Both the position numbers and the translations under genes were made by a program. Below are positions 17,360 through 25,904 of a stretch of 64,000 nt of DNA, piece by piece (positions within the stretch are counted from its first letter, which is position 1; each line of letters starts with the position of its first letter). A model generated the notes under the pieces. That model had not been told where the DNA came from. It did not search any database and saw nothing but the letters and a program-made list of their open reading frames with translations. The stretch covers positions 1 to 64,000 of the forward strand of contig CALHYX010000044.1 in assembly GCA_938041035.1 (NCBI GenBank), read 5' to 3'. This stretch comes from an uncultured Acidimicrobiales bacterium. GTDB taxonomy: Bacteria > Actinomycetota > Acidimicrobiia > Acidimicrobiales > SHLQ01.

Positions 17360-18319
17360 TTAGGTCTGCAGGGCGGGAAAGGTCTCGGTTTCCGGGTCGT
17401 ACTGGGCCAGCCACTGGGAGTACCAGAGCGGGTCGGCAAAGTCGTCGGGGTGGTGGCGCAGCAACGACGATACCCACATTGTGGGGAGCAGCTCGAAGAC
17501 GAAACTGAACGACCACGCAAACAGTCGGATGTGGGCGATCGGGTTCCAGATACGCCGATCGGCCACCAACATGGTCAGCGTTCCGGCGAACGTCACCAGC
17601 GCCAGCACGATCATCGAGCACACCATCGCCGCCAGGTAGCGCGCCCGGCCACCTCCGGACGCGCGGTACACATCGAACGCCACCGACTTGTGCTCGACCT
17701 CTTCGGCGAGATGCCAGAGGAAGAGTGATGCCGCCTGCTGCTCGGCGCCGCCGAGCAGAACCGCCCGGCGTTTCTCCACCCACCGAGCCACCGCGTACGC
17801 AACGGCTTCGGACCCGGCGGCGAACGCGAGCGAGAACGATTCGCGCCGTCGGTCCTCCAGGCGGCGATACGCCCTCAGCGCCCAGCGTTCGACCCTGGCC
17901 GTGGCCGGATAGGTCGCGATCACGGCCCGGTTCAGGTTCCGGTGTTCTCGATGGTGGGCCGATTCCTCCCGGACAAATGTCTCCGCCCGTTCGATGAGCG
18001 AATCGACACCGTTTCGATCGACACCGTTTCGATCGGGCCCGTCTCGATCGGGCCCGTCCTGATCGGCTCCGTCCTGATCCAGCCGGGCGGCACCGGCTCG
18101 AACCGAGCGGGCAACGTAGGGTTCCAGGCCGGGCATGGCCAGCGATGCCGCGTTCGCCACCATCGCCAGTTCGGGGTAGCGGTCGTTCCATCGGGGGTCG
18201 AAGTCGTCGCCAAAGGCGAACCGCATCCGGGGCGCCCCGTCGTCACCCCGGCCATCGGGCGTCGGCGCGCCGCGCTCGGCTCGGGTTCCACCGGAAGCGG
18301 TGGCAGCAGGGGAGACCAT
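17360..18319 (-). CDS. Metal-dependent hydrolase family protein (PF10118-like)
   Basis: About 319 residues from ATG 18319; a TTG at 18349 or ATG at 18226 are alternative starts. The segment FVREESAHHREHRNLNRA and the later HLAEEVEHKSVAFDVYRA show the two E..H motifs of the PF10118 'predicted metal-dependent hydrolase' family, which resemble a di-metal helical bundle. Two membrane-like helices follow (YLAAMVCSMIVLALVTFAGTLTMLV; LFAWSFSFVFELLPTMWVS). A pentapeptide repeat (DRNGV/DQDGA units) encoded at 18002-18076 interrupts the N-terminal third, just before the first metal motif. Biological substrate unknown. Confidence 0.78.
   Translation of the reverse strand: MVSPAATASGGTRAERGAPTPDGRGDDGAPRMRFAFGDDFDPRWNDRYPELAMVANAASLAMPGLEPYVARSVRAGAARLDQDGADQDGPDRDGPDRNGVDRNGVDSLIERAETFVREESAHHREHRNLNRAVIATYPATARVERWALRAYRRLEDRRRESFSLAFAAGSEAVAYAVARWVEKRRAVLLGGAEQQAASLFLWHLAEEVEHKSVAFDVYRASGGGRARYLAAMVCSMIVLALVTFAGTLTMLVADRRIWNPIAHIRLFAWSFSFVFELLPTMWVSSLLRHHPDDFADPLWYSQWLAQYDPETETFPALQT
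18002..18076. repeat. 15-base tandem repeat, five units, inside the PF10118-like gene
   Basis: Five 15-base units run from ATCGACACCGTTTCG (twice, identical) through ATCGGGCCCGTCTCG to ATCGGCTCCGTCCTG. They encode in-frame pentapeptides of the type D-R-N-G-V on the minus strand. The last units match the array at 54394-54483 at 11 of 15 positions. Confidence 0.92.
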
Positions 18320-18410
18320 CGGGTGTCTATCGGCACAACGCCCGGTCAATAAACACCGGGCCGTGGCGCTTCAGAGAACCGCTGCTGGTGCCGATGGGAA
18401 CCGGAGAGGA

Positions 18411-18416
18411 TATAGT
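18411..18416 (+). promoter_or_regulatory. Candidate -10 box TATAGT
   Basis: TATAGT stands out in a GC-rich gap and precedes the hairpin-rich stretch by about ten bases. No convincing -35 hexamer is present at 16-18 bases upstream (sequence there is GGTGCCGA-like), so this is a suggestive rather than a firm promoter. Confidence 0.35.
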
Positions 18417-18420
18417 TTCG

Positions 18421-18606
18421 GCATCGTGCGGGGGTACACGCCCCAGGGCCGGCGGCATTCCTCGGCCCGCGATGGCGGCCTTTGGCCTGGCGTTGCGCAC
18501 ACCGCACATAGAGTTCCCCGTGGCCTCACCCGCAGTGGTGAAACGGGGTTGCTCGAAGAACTGCACATGTGGCTCAGCGCCGTGACGGGTAGCCGTTCGA
18601 CGCAAC
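18421..18606 (+). ncRNA. Candidate structured RNA or long structured 5' leader upstream of the SNF2 helicase
   Basis: This covers most of a 359-base gap (18320-18678) with no convincing gene. Consecutive hairpins can be drawn: GGGG 18431-18434 with CCCC 18441-18444; GGGCCG 18446-18451 with CGGCCC 18463-18468; GCGATG 18469-18474 with CGTTGC 18491-18496, capped by GGCC-TTT-GGCC; CCCCGT 18516-18521 with ACGGGG 18543-18548, capped by CACC/GGTG; ACGG 18585-18588 with CCGT 18593-18596. A long-range alternative pairs GTTGC-TCGAA (18548-18557) with TTCGA-C-GCAAC (18596-18606). I cannot match it to RNase P, tmRNA, SRP or 5S RNA. It may be an independent RNA or a leader. Confidence 0.4.
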
Positions 18607-18678
18607 AGCCCAACGAGGCGCCGCCCAGGGCGATCGCCGCGAACGGAGAAACCGATCACTACTACCGAACCACGACCG

Positions 18679-21600
18679 GTGGATGAGGACTCGCCACCCG
18701 GCGACGACCCGCTTACCGACATCGAGGATCCACCCATCGAAGACGGCGACGACGAACCCATCGTTGCCGAAGAACCCCCGCCGGCGGGCTTCGCCGGCGT
18801 CGTTCGCCGCCATGTCGATTCGACCGACGACGGCTCACTCAGCGACGACAATCCCGAACACGCACTCCTCAAGGCCCACCCGAAAGCCTGGCAGCGCGAG
18901 CTCGTGCGTCTGCTCGACGACGCCGACCGGGATCTCGACCGGGTGCATTCCACCGTGCAGGGACCGGAGCGCAACGTGGTGCTCGCCGACTTTCAGGGCG
19001 AATACGACCGCATCGACGCCGTGCTCACCACCCTCATCGGCCCATCGAAGACGGCCGCGAAGGGCAGCGACGGCGCAACCTCGGACGCCGAACCGATCGA
19101 GCCCGGGATCGCTCAACTTCAGCTCTCCTGGCTGCCCGGCCAGATCGTCGCCTGGGCCGCCGGCCCGGGCACCCCGCTGGAATCGGCCGCCCACGTCAAA
19201 CGTCGCCTTACCGAAGCGGGCATCGGCGGCATCGAATGGAGCGCCCACCAACCGGTGAAGGTGCCGTCGGTCGGCCGCGCCGACGCCCTCGTGGCGCCCA
19301 TCGAGTCCGTGCTGGGCTGGGTGATGGCACTCGGGGCCACCGCCGACGACGACGCCTACGCGCCGAGCGCGACCTGGATGGGGCTCGCCGCCGCGCTCGC
19401 CGTCGACCTCGTCGCCCAGGGCCGGGCCGTGCCGCAGGTCAAACGAGCTCGGGGCCGTACCGGATCCGACGCCAAGGAAGGCAGCCGGTTTCAGGTGCGC
19501 TGGGGTCCCGCCCTGGTCGACCCGGAGCGACTTTCGGCGCTCGCCGCCGCCATGCCGCGAGCCGCATCCATCCTGAATGGGCGCCAGGTGGCCGAAACCT
19601 TCTGCCTCGCCGTCGTGGGCGACCTCGTCGACGCCATCTTCCGCCAGGCGGCCAACCGACTCGAGGTCCCCGCGGCTCCGCTATCGGTCAACAATCGGAC
19701 CGATCTGGGCGAGACCATCATGGCCAGTCTCGATGGGTCGGTCGTGCATTCGCCCAGCCAGTTGGGAGCCGACCTTTCTCGGCGGATGGGCCAGTGGGCC
19801 AAGCCGGTGCTCGGCGCGGCCGAAAACCGTCTGGTCGTCCAACTTGCACCGCCCGACGATGTCGGTGCGTGGTACCTGTCGGTGCTCGCCGAGGGCGACG
19901 ACGGGAACCTCGAGCCGGTCGAGTCCACCATCGTGAACTCCGCCAAGGCCAAGCGCAAGGACGTGCGCGAACAGCTCGCCCGTCTCGAACGACTCTTCCC
20001 GGAACTTCAGCGCGGTGGAGAACGGCGCCGGGCCGAAGTCATCCTGAGCCAGGACGAGGCCTGGCAGCTCATGACCGTCACCGGTTCGATGCTCGAAATC
20101 GCCGGGTTCGACGTGCGGGTGCCATCGCTGTCGCGCCGGAAGCCGTCGGCATCGCTGCGCCTCACAGCCGAAGAGGCTCAGGAATCCGTCGTCGGCGCCC
20201 AACAACTCGCCGACGTCCGGTGGTCGGCGGTGTTCGACGACATCGAGCTCACGGCCGACCAGATCGCGGAGCTCGCCGCCCAGGCCCGACCCCTGGTGAA
20301 GTCTCGCGGTCAGTGGGTCGAACTCGACAAGGCCGACCTCGCCGAGGCCGCGGCCGCGTTGGCCGAACGCGCCGACCAGACCCGACTCACCGGTGCGGAC
20401 ATGCTGCGGCACGCGCTCGGTCTCGAAGGCTCGCCCCTGGCCGGTGGCATCTCCATCGCCGGCGAGGCCTGGGCCGCCGACCTGCTCAGCAGCGCTCGCG
20501 ACATACCCGATGATCTGCCGACCCGGCCCGACGGGTTCGATGGCGAGCTTCGCAGCTATCAGGCCGACGCCCTCGCGTGGCTGCAGTTCCTGGACGCGGC
20601 CGGCCTCGGTGGCTGCCTGGCGCTCGACATGGGTCTGGGCAAAACGCCGACGATGCTCGCCTCGATCAACAGCTCGAAGGACCTCGGACCCGCGCTGGTC
20701 GTCGCGCCTCCCGCGGTCGTAGGCAACTGGGCCTCGGAGGCGGCGAAGTTCGTCCCCGACCTCAAGGTCGTGGTCCACCACGGCCCCAACCGAAGCGCGG
20801 GCGCCAAGGTCGCCAAGATGGTCGACAAGGCCGATCTGGTCATCACCACGTACGGCACTGCGGTCCGCGATGTCGAGACCCTCAGCGCGATCGACTGGTC
20901 CAAGGTCGTCCTGGATGAAGCCCAGGCGATCAAGAACCCGAACAGTGAGACCTCCAAGGAACTGCGCCGCATCGGCGCCCGCACCCGTCTGGCGCTCACG
21001 GGTACACCGATCGAGAACGGGCTGGGTGACCTCTGGGCGATCATGGAGTTCACCAACCCGGGCCTGGTAGGGGAGCGGTCCCACTTCGTCGCACAACTCT
21101 CCCAGCCGGGCGACCAGAAGGCCGGCGCCGAAAACGCGCTCCAGGCCCTCAACGGCATCCTCGTCTTCCGCCGCACGAAATCCGAACCCGAGATCGCCGC
21201 CGAACTCCCCGATCGCATCGACGAACTCGACCATTGCGCAATGACACCGGAGCAGATCGGCCTGTACCAGGCGGTCCTCGACCGCCTGGTCGCCGACACC
21301 ACCAGCGAAGGATCCGAGCGCAAGGGCGCCGTTTTGGCGGCGATTACGGCCCTCAAGCAGATCTGCAACCACCCCGTGAACTACGAGGCCGACGACAAGG
21401 GTCTCGAGGGCCGCTCCGGCAAACTCGCCCGATTGAACGAGATCGTCGACAGCGTCTTCGCGGCCGACGAACGAATGTTGATCTTCACCCACTTCGCGTC
21501 GTGGGGCGAGAAGCTGGCGGAGTATCTCAGTGAGCGCACGGGAAAGCCGATCGCCTGCTACCACGGCGGCCTCGCCCGCGGAGCCCGCGACCGACTGGTC

Positions 21601-22005
21601 GAGGAGTTCCAGTCCGGCGAGGGCGCCGGAGCCATGGTCCTTTCGCTCAAGGCGGGCGGCACCGGACTCAACCTCACCGCGGCGAACCACGTGGTGCTGT
21701 ACGACCGCTGGTGGAACCCGGCGGTCGAAGACCAGGCCCGCGACCGCGTGTGGCGAATCGGCCAGAAGAACACGGTGATCTGTCACCGCCTCGTCTGTCC
21801 CGGCACCGTCGATGAACGGGTCGAGGAGGTCGTCGCCGGCAAGCGCCAGATCGCCAACATGGTGCTGCCGAAGTCCAGTTCGGTCGGCGACCTCGACGCC
21901 GGTCAACTCCAACAGGCTCTCGGCATCGACGCCGACATGTTGCTCACCGAGGAACCGGTGCCCGAGACCGATGCCGCAACCGCGACCGAGGAGGTGGCGT
22001 CATGA
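18679..22005 (+). CDS. SNF2-family DEAD/DEAH helicase
   Basis: A 1108-residue protein from GTG 18679. The N-terminal half (about 1-620) is acidic and lacks common motifs, like the DUF3670-type extension of bacterial SNF2 helicases. The ATPase core follows: Walker A DMGLGKT with K655, DEAQ at 746-749, ALTGTPIENGLGDLWAIMEF (motif III region), and the C-terminal lobe with FTHFASWGEKLAEYL, LKAGGTGLNLTAANHVVLYD and WWNPAVEDQARDRVWRIGQ. It should use ATP to move along or remodel nucleic acid-protein complexes. The small basic protein gene overlaps its stop by ATGA. Confidence 0.93.
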   Translation: MDEDSPPGDDPLTDIEDPPIEDGDDEPIVAEEPPPAGFAGVVRRHVDSTDDGSLSDDNPEHALLKAHPKAWQRELVRLLDDADRDLDRVHSTVQGPERNVVLADFQGEYDRIDAVLTTLIGPSKTAAKGSDGATSDAEPIEPGIAQLQLSWLPGQIVAWAAGPGTPLESAAHVKRRLTEAGIGGIEWSAHQPVKVPSVGRADALVAPIESVLGWVMALGATADDDAYAPSATWMGLAAALAVDLVAQGRAVPQVKRARGRTGSDAKEGSRFQVRWGPALVDPERLSALAAAMPRAASILNGRQVAETFCLAVVGDLVDAIFRQAANRLEVPAAPLSVNNRTDLGETIMASLDGSVVHSPSQLGADLSRRMGQWAKPVLGAAENRLVVQLAPPDDVGAWYLSVLAEGDDGNLEPVESTIVNSAKAKRKDVREQLARLERLFPELQRGGERRRAEVILSQDEAWQLMTVTGSMLEIAGFDVRVPSLSRRKPSASLRLTAEEAQESVVGAQQLADVRWSAVFDDIELTADQIAELAAQARPLVKSRGQWVELDKADLAEAAAALAERADQTRLTGADMLRHALGLEGSPLAGGISIAGEAWAADLLSSARDIPDDLPTRPDGFDGELRSYQADALAWLQFLDAAGLGGCLALDMGLGKTPTMLASINSSKDLGPALVVAPPAVVGNWASEAAKFVPDLKVVVHHGPNRSAGAKVAKMVDKADLVITTYGTAVRDVETLSAIDWSKVVLDEAQAIKNPNSETSKELRRIGARTRLALTGTPIENGLGDLWAIMEFTNPGLVGERSHFVAQLSQPGDQKAGAENALQALNGILVFRRTKSEPEIAAELPDRIDELDHCAMTPEQIGLYQAVLDRLVADTTSEGSERKGAVLAAITALKQICNHPVNYEADDKGLEGRSGKLARLNEIVDSVFAADERMLIFTHFASWGEKLAEYLSERTGKPIACYHGGLARGARDRLVEEFQSGEGAGAMVLSLKAGGTGLNLTAANHVVLYDRWWNPAVEDQARDRVWRIGQKNTVICHRLVCPGTVDERVEEVVAGKRQIANMVLPKSSSVGDLDAGQLQQALGIDADMLLTEEPVPETDAATATEEVAS

Positions 22006-22337
22006 GCGGAAGCCGACGTCGCTCCAATCAGCGCAGCGGCCGTAATCGCCGTTCGAACAACAAGTCGAAGAAGCCCGCGCTCGACCCCAGGGAGTTCTGG
22101 GGCGACGGCGAGGCGATGCCCGACGAACTCGCGCCCGTCGTCATGGCCGAAGACCCGAGTGCCGTCGTGCGCTCGTTGGGTCGGCCCCCGATCCATGGCC
22201 AGGAGAACGTCGCCGAGCACTATTTCCGGGCCGTGTACGGACGGGCGGCCAACCTGGCCGTCGCCCTCGCGGCCGCCGGCGGCCTGATCGGCGAGCCGGG
22301 CGATGATGACGACGCCGACAGCGCAGACAACAATTAG
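22002..22337 (+). CDS. Small basic/acidic hypothetical protein coupled to the helicase
   Basis: A 111-residue protein whose ATG overlaps the helicase stop (ATGA), so translation is probably coupled. The N-terminus is strongly basic (MSGSRRRSNQRSGRNRRSNN), suitable for nucleic-acid binding; the middle has HGQENVAEHYFRAVYGRAANLAVALAAAGGLIG, a predicted amphipathic helix; and the tail is acidic (GDDDDADSADNN). I do not recognise a named domain. The fixed position behind a SNF2 helicase suggests an accessory subunit (inference). Confidence 0.8.
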   Translation: MSGSRRRSNQRSGRNRRSNNKSKKPALDPREFWGDGEAMPDELAPVVMAEDPSAVVRSLGRPPIHGQENVAEHYFRAVYGRAANLAVALAAAGGLIGEPGDDDDADSADNN

Positions 22338-22412
22338 GTCTCGGCCCCGAACCCGCCGTTAGCAGTCCTGCGGGCGATAGAACGTACGAACGCAACGAAC
22401 GAGGACGACGGT

Positions 22413-23027
22413 ATGAAGATCGATTTCTGGGTGGACCCCATTTGACCGTGGTGTTGGATGACGGCCCGGTGGGTTGTCGACGACATTGCCGACCAGCGCG
22501 ACCTCGAGATCTCGTGGCGCCCGATCAGCCTGCTCCTCAAGAACCAGCCGTCACCGGACTCCGACTACTACGCCCCGTCGAAGGCCACCCACGACTTCCT
22601 CCGGGTGATGGAAGCGGTGCGGGCGGCCGACGGTGAGGCTCCCATCCAGGGCCTGTACTGGGCGCTCGCCACCAGGGTGCATCACGACAAGACCCTCGAT
22701 GTCGACGTCGCCGCGCTCCTGAGCGAGCTCGGGCTCGATCCCGCCCATGCGGCTGCGGCCGATGACGAGTCGTGGGACGCCGTCATCCAGACCGCCATGG
22801 ACGAAGGCCTGGCCCTCACCGGCGGCGACGTGGGCACACCGCTGCTCGCGTTCGACGGCGCCAACGGCGAGCGGGTCGGCATCTTCGGTCCGGTGATCTC
22901 CCGAGAGTTTCGCGCCGACCGGTCCCTCGCCATCTGGGACGCAATGGTGACCCTCGCCGAGACGCCGGGATTCTGGGAGCTCAAGCGCACCCGCACCGAG
23001 GGTCCGCAGTTCCCGGCTCGCCCCTGA
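22413..23027 (+). CDS. Selenocysteine-containing DsbA-family reductase (Rv2466c / mycothiol-dependent nitroreductase-like)
   Basis: Reading from ATG 22413 (SD GAGGA at 22401) gives MKIDFWVDPI-U-PWCWMTARWVV, where U is TGA at 22443-22445, then an open frame to 23027: 204 residues including Sec at position 11. Rv2466c of Mycobacterium has FWFDPLCPWCW at the same place and ends FELKRTRTEPPQF; this protein ends FWELKRTRTEGPQF. GGDVGTPLLAFDG (cis-Pro loop) and IFGPVIS also match. The TGA thus replaces the N-terminal, attacking cysteine of CPWC with selenocysteine. A gene finder would start at ATG 22458 and lose the active site. The family reduces disulphides or nitro compounds with mycothiol. Confidence 0.85.
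22459..22479 (+). promoter_or_regulatory. Bacterial SECIS hairpin for selenocysteine insertion
   Basis: Directly after the in-frame TGA (22443-22445), bases 22459-22467 pair with 22471-22479: GAC/GUC, two G-U pairs, CCC/GGG, plus a terminal U-G. This leaves a three-base apical loop GGU at 22468-22470. The loop begins 22 bases after the TGA. Known bacterial SECIS elements have a G in the first two loop positions and lie roughly 16-37 bases past the UGA, and both hold here. The element lies within the coding sequence, as required for SelB-dependent recoding in bacteria. Confidence 0.8.
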
Positions 23028-23090
23028 GCCCCCGGGGCGAAGCCTCGATCGACGTCCTGTTCGCCAAGGCCTCGTGCTATCCATATCCCT

Positions 23091-24317
23091 ATGGAACCGA
23101 CCTATGACGCCAGCGCCGAAGAGTTTCGCCAAAAGATCCAGGCGTTCCTCGCCGAGAAGTTGCCGGCCACGTGGGCGGGCATCGGCGCGCTCGACAGCGA
23201 GCAGGTAGCGGAGTTTCAGACCACCTGGCGCAAGACCCTGGCGGAGAATTCGTTCCTGGCGCCGGCCTGGCCGACCGAGTACGGCGGCGGCGGTCTCACC
23301 GAAACCGAGCAGGTGGTGCTCGCCGAGGAGTTCCAGCGGGCGGGCGTTCCCACCGGTGGATCCAACGATGCATTCAGCATCCAGATGGTCGGCAACACGA
23401 TCCTGCACTGGGGCACCCCGGAGCAAAAGGCCGAGTTTCTCCCCAAGATCATCTCCGGCGAGCATGTCTGGTGTCAGGGATACAGCGAACCAAACGCCGG
23501 TTCCGACCTCGCTTCGCTCGGCTGTCGAGCGGTGCTCGACGGTGACGAATGGGTCATCGACGGGCAAAAGATCTGGACCTCGGCCGGTCAGTTCGCCAAC
23601 TGGATATTCGTCCTGTGCCGCACCGACCACGATGCTCCCAAACACCGCGGCATCAGTTTCCTGCTGTGCCCGATGGACCAGGACGGCGTCGAGGTTCGCC
23701 CGATCGAGATGTTGTCGGGCGAGTCGGACTTCAACGAGACCTTCTTCACCGAAGCCCGCACCCCGAAGGACAACGTGATCGGCGAGGTCAACGGCGGCTG
23801 GGCCGTGGCGATGACCCTGCTCGGTTACGAGCGCGGCGAGGCCGCCGCCACGATGCCGGTGATGTTTCGCGCCGAGGTCGACAAGCTGCTCGCGCTCGCC
23901 CGCGAGCGTGGTGTCTCGGATGATCCGGTGGTCCGCCAGCGTCTCGCCCAGGCCTACATCGAGGTGGAGATCATGCGTCTGCTGGGGATGCGTACGCTCA
24001 CCCGGTTCCTGAAGGGCGAGCAGCCCGGACCGGGCGAGTCGGCGTTCAAGCTGTACTGGTCCGAGTACCACAAGCGAGTCACCGAACTGGCCCTCGACAT
24101 CCTCGGCGCGGACGCCATGGTCGCCACCGGACCGCTGCCGTTGGTGTCGTTCCACGCCGATCTACCCGGCGCCGGAAACCACTCCGCGTCGTGGATCGGC
24201 ACGTTCTTCAACGCCCGAGCGGGCACCATCTACGCCGGCACGTCGCAGGTCCAGCGCAACATTCTGGGCGAACTGGTACTCGGGCTGCCCAAAGAGCCGC
24301 GGCCGCCGACCAGCTAG
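23091..24317 (+). CDS. Acyl-CoA dehydrogenase family protein
   Basis: A 408-residue acyl-CoA dehydrogenase. WCQGYSEPNAGSDLASLGCR and IDGQKIWTSAGQFANWIFVLCRT are the family signatures, and the C-terminal GTFFNARAGTIYAGTSQVQRNILGELVLGLPKE holds the 'aGTsqiqrniia...LGLP' motif of actinobacterial FadE proteins. It probably oxidises an acyl-CoA in lipid or sterol breakdown. It is separated by 63 bases from the selenoprotein gene; a TATCCAT motif just before the ATG could be its own -10 element. Confidence 0.94.
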   Translation: MEPTYDASAEEFRQKIQAFLAEKLPATWAGIGALDSEQVAEFQTTWRKTLAENSFLAPAWPTEYGGGGLTETEQVVLAEEFQRAGVPTGGSNDAFSIQMVGNTILHWGTPEQKAEFLPKIISGEHVWCQGYSEPNAGSDLASLGCRAVLDGDEWVIDGQKIWTSAGQFANWIFVLCRTDHDAPKHRGISFLLCPMDQDGVEVRPIEMLSGESDFNETFFTEARTPKDNVIGEVNGGWAVAMTLLGYERGEAAATMPVMFRAEVDKLLALARERGVSDDPVVRQRLAQAYIEVEIMRLLGMRTLTRFLKGEQPGPGESAFKLYWSEYHKRVTELALDILGADAMVATGPLPLVSFHADLPGAGNHSASWIGTFFNARAGTIYAGTSQVQRNILGELVLGLPKEPRPPTS

Positions 24318-24321
24318 CGAT

Positions 24322-24579
24322 TTACCGTTCGAGCAGCCGGACCCATTCCTGCGTCTCGGCGTACATGCTGGGGTGCGCCGTGGTCCGCCCGGAGCGCTCG
24401 ACATCGGCAACCCATCGGTCAAACTCTGCGTTTACGCGTCGTCGTTCGATGATCCGCACGACTGAGTCCGGCGCGTAACGCGCCATCGAATGATCCGTGG
24501 CCCGGTACGAGCTCTTGGCCCGAGCCGCACCCCACCGGGGTGCGTTGGTTGACCCGAATCCTGGAATCGTTGCCGCCAT
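24322..24579 (-). CDS. Small hypothetical protein, 85 residues
   Basis: I do not recognise this protein. It starts at ATG 24579 with a good ribosome-binding site (GAGG seven bases upstream) and reads MAATIPGFGSTNAPRWGAAR, with later RIIERRRVNAEFDRWVADVERSGR and a final TQEWVRLLER, a plausible amphipathic helical protein. Its stop lies four bases from the stop of the convergent acyl-CoA dehydrogenase. No function is proposed. Confidence 0.55.
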   Translation of the reverse strand: MAATIPGFGSTNAPRWGAARAKSSYRATDHSMARYAPDSVVRIIERRRVNAEFDRWVADVERSGRTTAHPSMYAETQEWVRLLER

Positions 24580-24686
24580 TGCATCGCCTCATCTGTCATC
24601 GGTGGCCCCCGCTGAGCCGCCGCCGCAGAGTCAGCTTCGCGCGTCGCGGGTGCCGCAACCGTGTTGGGGCGCACACATGGCGAACC

Positions 24687-25904
24687 TCACGCGACGGCGC
24701 GGGTCCGGCGCAGCAGGGGATCGGCGCCCGCTAGCGCCCGGTCGGCGATTCGCAGCACGCGCCCGGCCGCGCCGGGGGTCTCGGAGTCGACCAGGTTTCC
24801 CATCACCGCGAGGGTGATATCGGAGGTCGCCTGAGTGCCGACCGCAACGCGCAACCCGGCCCGAAGAATCCACGGGTGACCAATGAGGAACGAGAACCGG
24901 CGGCCCGTGCGTAAGAAGCTGTCGAAGCGCTCGCTTATCTGGGCGTCGTAGCGCGCCGGAGCGGTGGCGGGATCGGCGACGAACAGCTGCACGGCCAACA
25001 TGCCCGACTCGAGTCCGTAGTCGATGCCTTCACCGTTCATGGGGTTGACCAGCCCGGCGGCGTCGCCGATAGCCACCCAACCCGGACCGTGGCGCCGTTG
25101 GGTACTCATCGGCAGGCGCCAGGCGCGCGGCCGTTCGAGATACTCGCCGAGGTCCCAGGATTCCTGCACCGTCTCGCGATAGGTCTCCAGGAGCTTGTTG
25201 AGATTGAGCTTTTTGAAGCCTTTCATGGTCGACAGCGCACCCACCCCGATGTTCACCGTTCCGTCCCCCGCGGGGAACATCCATCCGTAGCCGGGCACCG
25301 CCGTGCCCTGGTCATCGGTCAGCGTGAGACAGGCTTCGAGGTGTCGATCGGCGTGGCGGGGAGTCGTCGCGTAGGTGCGAATCGCCAACCCGAAGGGTTC
25401 ATCGACCACCCGGTCGGCACCGAGGAGCCGGGCGACCATGCCCGGGGCACCCGTCGCGACCACGACCAGGTCCGCCGACCACTTCTGGCCAGCGGCCTCG
25501 ACCCCGATCACCCGGTCGCCGTCGAGGAGCGGTGTCGCCTCGGCGGACCAGACCACCTCGGCTCCCGCCGCCGTGGCGGCGTCGATCAGCGCAGCGTCCA
25601 ATCGTCGCCTCGGCCACACCGCGCCGTGGCTGGGGAAACGGCTGGTCTCGGGCCAGGCCAGCTGACGCACCTTCGAGCCCGCGATCATGCGCAGGCCATC
25701 GATGAGGTGGGCGTCTTCGAGCTCGATGTGCAGCTCGTTCAGCGCGCCGACCGCCCGTGGCGTGAGCCCGTCGCCGCACACCTTGTCGCGTCCGTACGGC
25801 GCCTTGTCGAAAACCGTAACCGCGACGCCGTTGCGCGCCGCTTCGATTGCAGCGGCCGCGCCGGCCGGCCCGGCGCCGATGACGATCACATCGCGGTGCT
25901 CCAT
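24687..25904 (-). CDS. Geranylgeranyl reductase family FAD-dependent oxidoreductase
   Basis: A 405-residue flavoprotein. ATG 25904 gives MEHRDVIVIGAGPAGAAAAI, with the GxGxxG dinucleotide fold at once; the track upstream is not protein-like. YGRDKVCGDGLTPRAVGAL is the conserved motif of the geranylgeranyl reductase/ChlP family, and WVAIGDAAGLVNPMNGEGIDYGLESG is the second FAD motif. Such enzymes saturate polyprenyl chains, for example of menaquinone (like mycobacterial MenJ) or lipids. A menaquinone link would fit MenB elsewhere in the window, but this is inference. Confidence 0.9.
   Translation of the reverse strand: MEHRDVIVIGAGPAGAAAAIEAARNGVAVTVFDKAPYGRDKVCGDGLTPRAVGALNELHIELEDAHLIDGLRMIAGSKVRQLAWPETSRFPSHGAVWPRRRLDAALIDAATAAGAEVVWSAEATPLLDGDRVIGVEAAGQKWSADLVVVATGAPGMVARLLGADRVVDEPFGLAIRTYATTPRHADRHLEACLTLTDDQGTAVPGYGWMFPAGDGTVNIGVGALSTMKGFKKLNLNKLLETYRETVQESWDLGEYLERPRAWRLPMSTQRRHGPGWVAIGDAAGLVNPMNGEGIDYGLESGMLAVQLFVADPATAPARYDAQISERFDSFLRTGRRFSFLIGHPWILRAGLRVAVGTQATSDITLAVMGNLVDSETPGAAGRVLRIADRALAGADPLLRRTRAVA

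Noticed and set aside
18300-18686. A 128-codon plus-strand frame covering the gap before the helicase
   Set aside because: Composition is unlike the neighbours, it starts inside the divergent gene's 5' end, overlaps the helicase start and has no ribosome-binding site; the hairpin pattern fits better.
19681-21912. A 743-codon open frame antisense to the SNF2 helicase
   Set aside because: High GC removes stop codons from the opposite strand; the frame mirrors the helicase codons and has no recognisable protein features.
22458-22460. ATG 22458 as the start of the DsbA-like gene
   Set aside because: It begins one codon after CW of the active site, deletes the first strand of the thioredoxin fold and lacks a ribosome-binding site; ATG 22413 has GAGGA upstream.
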